DNA of 8,526 nucleotides from 40-80 sp040394775 (GTDB taxonomy: Bacteria > Bacteroidota > Bacteroidia > Flavobacteriales_D > Crocinitomicaceae), in contig JBEBRN010000105.1 in assembly GCA_040394775.1 (NCBI GenBank), positions 1 to 8,526 of the forward strand, read 5' to 3'. The notes beneath the pieces were generated by a model, which was not told the origin of the DNA, ran no database searches, and worked only from the letters and a program-made list of their open reading frames with translations. Made by a program: the position numbers and the translations under genes. Positions 1-5,460 of the stretch are shown here, one piece after another; the stretch's first letter is position 1; the number at the start of each line of letters is the position of its first letter.

Positions 1-1
1 A

Positions 2-196
2 AATGCAGACAATAGTCGCTATACTTTGAACAATGGAAAACTATCTATTTATCATTTACAGCATTCCATTGAAAAGCGACAATTAAAAACGACAGAAGAG
101 GTAATCACCGTTTTGACTACTATTTTTCAGCTAAATCTTAGTGAATTGGAAAATATAGAGGAGAAATTAGCGGAATTTATCGAACCTGTTTCTTAG
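2..196 (+). CDS. C-terminal end of a plus-strand protein, possibly an arylamine N-acetyltransferase (5' truncated)
   Basis: Frame 2 is open from the window edge to TAG at 194-196 and gives the last 64 residues of a protein: an N-terminal strand-like stretch (RYTLNNGKLSIYHL), then KTTEEVITVLTTIFQLNLSE and an acidic helical tail ending EFIEPVS. It has no start codon here because the gene begins outside the window. The layout 'R-x-T-L-x-N-x-K-L ... E-x-R-x-L-x-T-x-E-E ... L-x-x-x-F-x-L-x-L' resembles the C-terminus of arylamine N-acetyltransferases, which acetylate arylamines from acetyl-CoA in the cytosol. The catalytic Cys-His-Asp would lie upstream and cannot be seen, so the name is an inference. 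That it is a real coding end is well supported by the unbroken frame and sensible amino-acid usage. It is convergent with, and probably unrelated to, the toxin array. Confidence 0.5.
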   Translation, partial: NADNSRYTLNNGKLSIYHLQHSIEKRQLKTTEEVITVLTTIFQLNLSELENIEEKLAEFIEPVS

Positions 197-234
197 AGAA
201 ATTACTGAATTAGTGTAGACTTTCAGTACTTACC

Positions 235-255
235 TAAAACAGTTAGATTGTTTTA
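235..255. terminator. Possible weak bidirectional terminator hairpin
   Basis: TAAAACA (235-241) and TGTTTTA (249-255) are perfect inverted repeats around a 7-nt loop, placed between two convergent genes 39 nt after the plus-strand stop. The stem is AT-rich and the T run (267-273) is not immediately adjacent, so a terminator role is only an inference from position. Confidence 0.25.
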
Positions 256-370
256 ACTCTTAGCTCTATTTTTTACTTCCTTATTACAATTTGATGGTTC
301 CGATTGTACTCCAGATAAAAAAACTATGATAGGTAATCGAAGAATTACTAAATCTTAGTAAAGAACACCC

Positions 371-440
371 TTTTTTTTTAACACCTTCGTTGTATCGAAG
401 GGTTCTTTTCGCTTTTGTCTCAGGAGTAGCCTGGGAGTAG
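371..440 (-). repeat. Leader repeat A, solo copy at the end of the array
   Basis: Read on the minus strand this matches the leader before CT4 (3292-3354): TACTCC, GAAAAGAAC and a hairpin are all shared. The hairpin arms are AACACCTTCG (380-389) and CGAAGGGTT (396-404) around a 6-nt loop, giving nine pairs with one bulged A. Similarity stops at the A run (T371-379 on plus) just after the hairpin, and no RHS core follows. An 11-bp imperfect tandem duplication (GCTACTCCCAG / GCTACTCCTGAG on minus) sits at its upstream edge, directly at the stop of the last immunity gene. It looks like the remnant of a lost cassette or the far boundary repeat of the CT5 cassette. Confidence 0.65.
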
Positions 441-875
441 CTATGGGAAAATTAAACTATCTAGTGGATATGAAAAACTTTTCCAACAATCTACAAATTC
501 TACTTCTCCATCCAAATGTGATGAGACAAAAAGTACAACTAGAGTATCATGATATTTTTTAAACTTGTCCCCATTTCGATAAAATAATACTGAGTAGTAC
601 TTACTTTTTGCTTTAAGGCTATCCAAATTATTGCAGTTTAATTTGTTATTTGAATAATTCAATGATAACCATAAAGATTTTGTTCTTAATTCATTAGGAA
701 GATCCTTCGCATCTCCATCTATCCTGACATAGCAAGAACAGTCTTCCTCTATAATTTTGATAATTTTTTTTTCTTTTTTCGACAGTTCATATTGAGGTCC
801 AATTACATTAAGACAAGATTCAATTGAACACATTCCAAATAAAGTTAACAAGAAAAATATAAAGTACTTTTTCAT
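441..875 (-). CDS. Exported putative immunity protein for CT5 (Imm5)
   Basis: I do not recognise this 144-residue protein. The start is taken at ATG 875, where the protein begins MKKYFIFFLLTLFGMCS; longer in-frame starts reach back into the CT5 gene and would bury the signal sequence. The N-terminus has two Lys, then a hydrophobic stretch of about 12 residues and Cys16/Cys21. 'IESC' could be a loose lipobox, so it may be either a lipoprotein or a cleaved secreted protein. The mature part is charged and beta-rich, with several Cys (two in a CSC motif). It starts 4 nt after the CT5 stop, the position typical of an RHS-tip immunity gene, so it probably neutralises the CT5 hydrolase in the periplasm. 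The stop codon abuts the solo leader repeat. The role is inferred from position only. Confidence 0.7.
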   Translation of the reverse strand: MKKYFIFFLLTLFGMCSIESCLNVIGPQYELSKKEKKIIKIIEEDCSCYVRIDGDAKDLPNELRTKSLWLSLNYSNNKLNCNNLDSLKAKSKYYSVLFYRNGDKFKKYHDTLVVLFVSSHLDGEVEFVDCWKSFSYPLDSLIFP

Positions 876-879
876 GTTA

Positions 880-1932
880 CTATATCTTTGGACTACTGGT
901 ATAAGAGCCTTTACTTCCTCCTTCAAAGGTCTTACCATTAGAAAAACCAATCTTGCTAAATTTTGTATTGTTCTGAGTGCCAGAAGTATTATATACTTTA
1001 ATATTATATTTATACACCATCCCTTTATCTAAATACTCTTTCATTTCAATATTATGATTATATGAGAATTTAATTTTCTCAGCATCTTCAACATTATCAA
1101 ATGCTCCAGGAGATTGTTTCCCAGCATAATGACCTCCTGGTCCATCAACTGTTGCATTTATATCTACTCCTTGTATTTTATTCGTACTAGAACTTGAAAT
1201 ATCATCAAAGTTTTTAAAAAACAGTACAGGATCATTTATATAATCTAACTGAATAGTCTTTGGGTTAGTGCTGGCTTGAAAATCGGATGGATCCGCAGGA
1301 GAAAAATGAATTACTTTTTCAACTTTTATACCTTTTTCTTCTAAATATTTAATCATCCCTTCTGAATATGCAGCTCCCATACTATGTGAAACAACTTTCA
1401 ATGTTTCTATTTGTACCCCATCAGCATCTAAAATATTAGATGTTATTTTTCCAAAATTATCTTGTGCAAATTTATACCCAGCGTCATATCTTTCTTTTCC
1501 TGATGAGTTCCATGCCCCTGATCCATCAATAAATTGAACAGTATTGTCTTTGAGATATGATTTAGCTTTATTTATAAACTGCTCCCTCCAATATGCTCTT
1601 CCACCTTTATTACCAACCAATCCATCAGCAATACATCCTGGCATATCTCCATTTCCTGTATTATAATAACCATTTACAAAAATAATATCTCTACCATCTG
1701 GGTCCACTGCCCAAATGGGCGTATTCAGAACAAAATTGTAGGGACTTAAATTAGGGAATTTCATCGCCAACGGGTCAATAGTCAACCATCTTCCTAAACG
1801 TGTATCCAACATCCTCGCACCAAAGTCATAGCTATTTCCCTTACCTTTAACTTGGTCATCCTTTTCCATTCCATTAAAGGCATAACGATAGTCATATACT
1901 TTTGTTGAAGAAACTCTTTTTCTTGTGTTCAT
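880..1932 (-). CDS. Orphan RHS tip CT5: RHS core fragment plus lipase-like serine hydrolase toxin
   Basis: This is a 350-residue cassette from ATG 1932 (an in-frame GTG at 1950 adds six residues; a TAA closes the frame just upstream). Residues 1-14 are the orphan leader (MNTRKRVSSTKVYD). Residues 15-80 are RHS core from YRYAFNGMEKDDQ to DPDG. From residue 81 comes the variable tip (IIFVNGYYN). The tip has a nucleophile elbow VVSHSMGAA with Ser184, a plausible acid Asp234 (YINDPV) and His268 (GGHYAG), which is the Ser-Asp-His order of alpha/beta-hydrolase lipases. A tail of about 75 residues follows. By family logic it would attack lipid or another ester in a competitor. It resembles the CT4 tip along its length. 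No export signal of its own is visible, so it may be a silent reserve tip that is deployed only after recombination with the full-length RHS gene. Confidence 0.8.
   Translation of the reverse strand: MNTRKRVSSTKVYDYRYAFNGMEKDDQVKGKGNSYDFGARMLDTRLGRWLTIDPLAMKFPNLSPYNFVLNTPIWAVDPDGRDIIFVNGYYNTGNGDMPGCIADGLVGNKGGRAYWREQFINKAKSYLKDNTVQFIDGSGAWNSSGKERYDAGYKFAQDNFGKITSNILDADGVQIETLKVVSHSMGAAYSEGMIKYLEEKGIKVEKVIHFSPADPSDFQASTNPKTIQLDYINDPVLFFKNFDDISSSSTNKIQGVDINATVDGPGGHYAGKQSPGAFDNVEDAEKIKFSYNHNIEMKEYLDKGMVYKYNIKVYNTSGTQNNTKFSKIGFSNGKTFEGGSKGSYTSSPKI
1693..1890 (-). repeat. RHS core homology block of CT5
   Basis: This encodes YRYAFNGMEKDD through DPDG. Over 1766-1876 it differs from the main RHS gene (7719-7829) at about 7 of 111 positions by eye. 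It shares MLDTRLGRWLTIDPLA with the main gene, whereas CT3 and CT4 have MYDSRLGRW. At 1838-1891 it is identical to CT4. Confidence 0.9.
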
Positions 1933-2036
1933 TTTATTAGTTTTCAACACCTTCGATATCTCGAAGGGTTCTTTTTGGTTTTACTTCCTCTTGGTCAGTG
2001 AGTTTCACTGCGCTTCGGTTGTCTCGGGAGTAACCC
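1915..2036 (-). repeat. Leader repeat A before CT5 (long form with hairpin)
   Basis: It shares with the CT4 leader the hairpin, the motif TACTCCCGA, and the stretch around ATGAACACAAG. The hairpin arms AACACCTTCGA and TCGAAGGGTT (1946-1970) form ten pairs with one bulged A. This copy carries about 30-40 extra nt between the two parts. They include a perfect palindrome with arms CAGTGA and TCACTG (1996-2010) and a CGGG/CCCG inverted repeat (2024-2036). It lies between Imm4 and CT5. Confidence 0.7.
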
Positions 2037-2047
2037 GTTAAAAATCA

Positions 2048-2317
2048 TCAATTATTTGAATAATATATAATATCCAGAAGAAGAATAATTAATCCAAGAA
2101 ATAAATAGGTGAATTTGTTCCAATTTGATATAAAATTAAATATCTTGAGCCCATATAGAACTATCACTAATTGAATTACACTACTCGCAATCAGTTTTTT
2201 AAAGAATCTCTCTGGGTTATAAAAAGTAGCATCAAAAAGCTCAGTTATCATGATAAGAATCTTTGGAAGAAACCATGAAATAAATAAATATAATATTTGT
2301 AATAAGATTTTACTCAT
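2048..2317 (-). CDS. Small membrane protein, putative immunity protein for CT4 (Imm4)
   Basis: This is an 89-residue, strongly hydrophobic protein with three likely transmembrane segments: about residues 4-25, 43-63 and 67-86, separated by a charged loop (FYNPERFFKK). ATG 2317 overlaps the CT4 stop by 8 nt (ATGAGTAA), so translation is probably coupled to the toxin. It is the only one of the five partner genes that is an integral membrane protein, and the only one that overlaps its toxin. An inner-membrane position suits protection against a lipase-like toxin that acts on the membrane, but the role is inferred from position. I recognise no family. The plus-strand ORF overlapping its 5' half is a shadow. 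Confidence 0.7.
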   Translation of the reverse strand: MSKILLQILYLFISWFLPKILIMITELFDATFYNPERFFKKLIASSVIQLVIVLYGLKIFNFISNWNKFTYLFLGLIILLLDIIYYSNN

Positions 2318-3287
2318 AAGATTTATTGGCTCTATTATATACTTTTTTACTTGCTCCTTTTATACTTTTAGTAAATCCATTATACTTATTTTTACTTTCA
2401 CTTTGTTTATTCAATTTATATTGGTTTATTGCTGCCTTTACTTCTCCATGAAAACCATCAATTGTATGAGCTTTAGCAGTTTCATAAAAATTCGCATTAT
2501 TATCTGTGCTTATATTCAGGACATCACCATTAACATCATCGTCAGAAAGCACATCCCACTGATGGGTTATTCCGATTGTTACAGCTTTTGATTTCCCTAC
2601 ATGAATACGATTAGATTGATGCGGTGCTAACATAATATGCATTACCACTTTTCCTCCATCTCCAACAAATAAATTTTTATACTCATCACTGTTTCTCATC
2701 TCTTCAAGCGCATTCTGATAACCAGCACCATATGCAGAGCCTTTACTGTGGGAAATGATTTTAATAGTTTCAGTAATTTTTCCATTTTCATCACGTTCTA
2801 GATTAGCAATGATGTCTTTATAGTCGGCTTTTGCCCGCAAATAGCCCAATTCATATCTGTTGTATGCACCAGTGCTAACATCTCCATCCCGAAACAAGGT
2901 TTTTTTGTCGTCAAACCCCCTTGTTATTATTCTTACTAATTTAGTTGTCCAATACGATTCATTTGCTCTATCCTTATTTGCTTCACTAGAGGGATTCAAC
3001 TTTCCTCCAAAACTATTGACTTCACCATTAATAAAAATAATATATCGACCATCTGGATCTAATGCTATTATTGGAGTATTAGCAACAAAGCTAAATGAAC
3101 TTAAACTTGGATATTTACTAGCTATCGGGTCAATTGTCAGCCATCTCCCTAATCTACTATCATACATTCTCGCACCAAAGTCATAACTGTTACCCTTACC
3201 TTTAACTTGGTCATCCTTTTCCATTCCATTAAAGGCATAACGATAGCAACATACTTTCCTAGAAGAAACTCTTTTTCTTGTGTTCAT
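2310..3287 (-). CDS. Orphan RHS tip CT4: RHS core fragment plus lipase-like serine hydrolase toxin
   Basis: From ATG 3287 this is a 325-residue cassette. In-frame starts at ATG 3305 and TTG 3365 exist, but 3287 aligns with the start shared by all four orphans. Residues 1-14 are the leader MNTRKRVSSRKVCC, 15-80 the RHS core, and the tip begins at YIIFINGEVN. The tip has an IISHSKGSAYG elbow with Ser181, a candidate Asp245 (HQWDVLSDDD) and a candidate His280 (DGFHGEV), matching an alpha/beta-hydrolase triad. It aligns with the CT5 tip (IIF-NG at the start, then YxxGY before an acidic stretch, then the SHSxG elbow) but is clearly divergent. It ends in a Lys/Asn-rich tail. The stop overlaps the start of a small membrane protein, its likely immunity partner. 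The substrate is not visible. Confidence 0.8.
   Translation of the reverse strand: MNTRKRVSSRKVCCYRYAFNGMEKDDQVKGKGNSYDFGARMYDSRLGRWLTIDPIASKYPSLSSFSFVANTPIIALDPDGRYIIFINGEVNSFGGKLNPSSEANKDRANESYWTTKLVRIITRGFDDKKTLFRDGDVSTGAYNRYELGYLRAKADYKDIIANLERDENGKITETIKIISHSKGSAYGAGYQNALEEMRNSDEYKNLFVGDGGKVVMHIMLAPHQSNRIHVGKSKAVTIGITHQWDVLSDDDVNGDVLNISTDNNANFYETAKAHTIDGFHGEVKAAINQYKLNKQSESKNKYNGFTKSIKGASKKVYNRANKSYE
3048..3245 (-). repeat. RHS core homology block of CT4 (mosaic)
   Basis: It encodes YRYAFNGMEKDDQ through DPDG. Positions 3193-3246 are identical to CT5 (1838-1891, 54 nt) while the adjoining 3141-3191 are identical to CT3 (4643-4693, 51 nt). Each half differs at many positions from the other partner, so the block is a recombinant. 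Confidence 0.9.
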
Positions 3288-3354
3288 TTTGTTAGTTTTT
3301 AACATCTTCGCTGTATCGAAGTGTTCTTTTCGCTTTTTTTCGGGAGTAGTCAAT
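3268..3354 (-). repeat. Leader repeat A before CT4 (with hairpin)
   Basis: It contains TACTCCCGA, GAAAAGAAC and the inverted repeat AACATCTTCG (3301-3310) / CGAAGTGTT (3317-3325), nine pairs with one bulged T. Relative to the other two copies both arms have changed so that pairing is kept. It ends in ACAAAATGAACACAAG at the CT4 start. The end of Imm3 is read into this repeat. Confidence 0.75.
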
Positions 3355-3804
3355 TTCAGATACAATCACTTGACCTTTATTTAACATTAGTTTTATAACC
3401 CTAATTTTGTTTCTGTCTCTTTTTTCATGTAAGGAAACAATAAAATAACATTTCTCTTCGGGTCTAATTACTAAGTTACTTTTCCTTTCTATTCCATCAA
3501 TAATTACTGAATCTTTATTACCTCCACAAGTTATTTGAACACTATTATCTTCTTGTTGCCCTAATATAATATGCAAGGTGTCTTTTGTTATCCAATATAC
3601 ACGAGCTGCATACTTTCGCTTAATTTTATTTTTTATAGGAGTAAATAGAAAATTATTAAGTATGAAATCGGAAGAATTTACATTTTTCAAACAAAAGGTT
3701 ATTTTCTTTTTTGTTATATGTATGTTTTCAATTGTTAATTGACCTTGTAGGCTTAATGAATGAAAAATAAAATAACACAAAACATAAATTCTCAAAAATT
3801 TCAT
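3292..3804 (-). CDS. Secreted putative immunity protein for CT3 (Imm3)
   Basis: This unrecognised protein has 170 residues. ATG 3804, 4 nt after the CT3 stop, is chosen because it starts directly at a signal peptide (MKFLRIYVLCYFIFHSLSLQG, cleavage near residue 20-22); the upstream in-frame ATGs overlap the toxin. The mature part is beta-rich and Lys/Ile-rich, with ITFCLKNVN, a VYWITKDTLHIIL segment and IRPEEKCYFIVSL. The layout suggests a small beta-sandwich, but no family is recognised. The last 18 or so residues (YSRKKAKRTLRYSEDVKN) are read from leader repeat A, so the native C-terminus may have been replaced at a recombination junction. Immunity to CT3 is inferred from position; the export signal suggests it works in the periplasm. 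Confidence 0.7.
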   Translation of the reverse strand: MKFLRIYVLCYFIFHSLSLQGQLTIENIHITKKKITFCLKNVNSSDFILNNFLFTPIKNKIKRKYAARVYWITKDTLHIILGQQEDNSVQITCGGNKDSVIIDGIERKSNLVIRPEEKCYFIVSLHEKRDRNKIRVIKLMLNKGQVIVSEIDYSRKKAKRTLRYSEDVKN

Positions 3805-3808
3805 TTTA

Positions 3809-4789
3809 TCATGGTTTATCATTATGATCATTTCCAGTACTTTCTTTAGAGCCAACATTTTTTAATGCTTTATTTAGAAATTGAACATTATCTTTTTTTG
3901 TAGCACCTGGTGGTTCATTCAATGTTCCAGTATTAATATAATCTAAACCATGATCTAAAATTTCATGTATTACAATACAACTCTCACATGGAGTTGTCAC
4001 ACCTCCACCATCTGCCTCAAAAGTACTAGTTTGACTTTTCTTTTGATTAATTAGAACAAATGCTCTCTCATCTTTAGGATCCACTAATAGGGTTATTCCT
4101 TCAATAGATAATTTAGGCATTACAAAACCACGTTTTTGTTCTGTATTACTCTCTATAAACCCTTTCCAATCTGCGCCCACAAGAACAAGACTTACTATTA
4201 ATTCAGGTGTTATATCTATGCTTCCATATTTCTCTCCATAAACTTGGTTTGTTCTCCCTGTTTTGGGATCTACTACATCAAAAGGTACTATTGGATTTCT
4301 TGAAAAATTAATATTTTCATCCGAATATATTTGAACTTCCAAAATTTTCTTGTCATTCATTACTTTAATTAATCCATCAGCTATATCTTGCTGTTCTGGT
4401 TTAAAGTTTCCTTTTGCTGCATTATAAATTTTCTTACTCAGTAACAATTCTCCTCTTTTATTAAATTTAAACATATCAACTCCAAATTGTTCTTTCATGT
4501 AGTTTAATGCTGTAGCTTGTTGACTCTCATTCGCAATAATTATTCTTTTACCGTCTGGATCAATATAATAAATTGGATTATTAGCAGTATAGTTATATGG
4601 ACTTAAATCAGGGTATTTAGAGAAGTATGAATCAATCGTTAACCATCTCCCTAATCTACTATCATACATTCTCGCACCAAAGTCATAACTGTTTCCTTTC
4701 CCCTTTATTTCATCATCCTTCTCCATCGAGTTAAATCCATAGCGATAGTCACATACTCTAGTTGAAGAAACCATTGTTCTTGTTCTCAT
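3809..4789 (-). CDS. Orphan RHS tip CT3: RHS core fragment plus putative metallopeptidase with HExxxH motif
   Basis: From ATG 4789 (an in-frame TTG at 4819 adds ten residues) this is a 326-residue cassette. Residues 1-14 are the leader MRTRTMVSSTRVCD, 15-80 are RHS core (YRYGFNSMEKDDE to DPDG), and the tip follows. The tip has a long, poorly recognised N-terminal half and then ESCIVIHEILDHGLDYINTG with His275, Glu276 and His280. The helix context is that of a zincin active site, but the spacing is HExxxH rather than HExxH. Further conserved-looking residues follow in KDNVQFLNKALKN and a C-terminal GNDHNDKP. I infer a metallopeptidase-like toxin, but the unusual spacing leaves this open; a non-peptidase metal-binding domain is possible. 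Imm3 follows after 4 nt. Confidence 0.75.
   Translation of the reverse strand: MRTRTMVSSTRVCDYRYGFNSMEKDDEIKGKGNSYDFGARMYDSRLGRWLTIDSYFSKYPDLSPYNYTANNPIYYIDPDGKRIIIANESQQATALNYMKEQFGVDMFKFNKRGELLLSKKIYNAAKGNFKPEQQDIADGLIKVMNDKKILEVQIYSDENINFSRNPIVPFDVVDPKTGRTNQVYGEKYGSIDITPELIVSLVLVGADWKGFIESNTEQKRGFVMPKLSIEGITLLVDPKDERAFVLINQKKSQTSTFEADGGGVTTPCESCIVIHEILDHGLDYINTGTLNEPPGATKKDNVQFLNKALKNVGSKESTGNDHNDKP
4550..4747 (-). repeat. RHS core homology block of CT3
   Basis: It encodes YRYGFNSMEKDDE through DPDG. A 51-nt stretch (4643-4693) is identical to CT4 (3141-3191). One core position is unusual: SMEKDD replaces the GMEKDD found in CT1, CT4 and CT5. Confidence 0.9.
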
Positions 4790-4876
4790 CGTAGCTATAT
4801 GTTCTTGACGGGTTCTCAATTTGATATTTTAGGTTGAATTCAAAGTGTTTTCTCAAAAAAACATTCGATGTTGTGC
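4774..4876 (-). repeat. Leader repeat B before CT3
   Basis: It aligns with 6279-6377 before CT2. Shared parts are the ATG region (CATCGTAGC on plus), GGTTCTCAATTT, TATTTTA, AAGTG-TTTTCT and ATGTTGTG. It spans the whole gap between the end of Imm2 and CT3 apart from about 20 nt. It lacks the leader A hairpin. Confidence 0.7.
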
Positions 4877-4897
4877 GGGACCAACTTTTTGATAAAA

Positions 4898-5455
4898 TCA
4901 CCTAAGATCATAATCTTTAATTTCAACAGGTGATAATCTTACTAATTCATCGATTAATTTATTAAATGAAGATGGTAAGGTATTATTTTCATATTCCTCT
5001 TGCCCTACAAAATAGATGTATTTTATCTTGTTATTTAACCTAAGGTTAGCTACCCAGAGATCATTTATCCGATCTCTTTCATAAACTTTGTGACTTTTAT
5101 AAATTTCATTAGCAGAGCGATTAATAGTTCCAAGTTCTGCTTTATTTATAATTGATGAATGTACGCTTAAAGTATCTTTAACATGCAATGTATTATCATT
5201 ACCGTCCCAATAACCTACACCGATAAAAACATCGAGGCATCCCATTGTATCCAAGTTGAAAATATACAATTTATCACTAATACTATCTACAGAGAAATTG
5301 TATTTGGAAGTATCCTCTACTGGAATTGCTATTCCTCCTCGTGAAATTATTACTTCAATGTTGTACTTTGATTCTATGTCCTTTTTTGTGTTTTTGATGT
5401 TTTTACAACTCGTCAATAATGCACAAAAACTAAGTATGAAAATTTTATAATTCAT
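4898..5455 (-). CDS. Lipoprotein, putative immunity protein for CT2 (Imm2)
   Basis: This is a 185-residue protein with a good lipoprotein signal: MNYKIFILSFCALLTSC, lipobox LTSC with the acylated Cys at 17, followed by a Lys/Asn-rich linker. The mature domain (residues ~30-180) includes ISRGGIAIPVEDT, an aromatic-rich FIGVGYWDGND, and a C-terminal IKYIYFVGQEEYENN followed by a helix ending KDYDLR. I recognise no family. ATG 5455 lies 5 nt after the CT2 stop. Position plus lipidation suggest a periplasm-facing immunity protein against the M91-like tip. The residue after Cys is Lys rather than Asp, but sorting rules differ in Bacteroidota, so outer- versus inner-membrane location cannot be decided here. 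Confidence 0.75.
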   Translation of the reverse strand: MNYKIFILSFCALLTSCKNIKNTKKDIESKYNIEVIISRGGIAIPVEDTSKYNFSVDSISDKLYIFNLDTMGCLDVFIGVGYWDGNDNTLHVKDTLSVHSSIINKAELGTINRSANEIYKSHKVYERDRINDLWVANLRLNNKIKYIYFVGQEEYENNTLPSSFNKLIDELVRLSPVEIKDYDLR

Positions 5456-5460
5456 TATTC

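Larger units (their letters stand above)
197..440. other. Convergent intergenic region
   Basis: About 245 nt separate the plus-strand gene end from the stop of the last minus-strand gene. No convincing ORF is present on either strand. It holds a perfect 7-bp inverted repeat at 235-255, a run of nine T at 371-379, and a solo copy of the array's leader repeat at about 371-440 with no RHS core after it. No Bacteroidota-type promoter box was recognised. Confidence 0.7.

Noticed and set aside
380..404. Leader A hairpin as the transcription terminator of the minus-strand array
   Set aside because: On the minus strand the hairpin is followed by A runs, not T runs; the T-rich side lies on the plus strand, so it cannot be a standard intrinsic terminator for the toxin genes.
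876..950. Earlier in-frame start for Imm5 at 950, and likewise 3858 for Imm3
   Set aside because: These extend into the end of the upstream toxin gene and place non-hydrophobic residues before a clear signal peptide; ATG 875 and ATG 3804 fit better.
2250..2591. Plus-strand ORF of 113 codons
   Set aside because: Antisense to Imm4 and the CT4 tail; low-complexity Ile/Phe/Cys-rich product, no family resemblance, and the minus-strand genes are well supported.
2860..3186. Plus-strand ORF of 108 codons
   Set aside because: Antisense to the CT4 core and tip; a shadow of the conserved RHS core reading frame.
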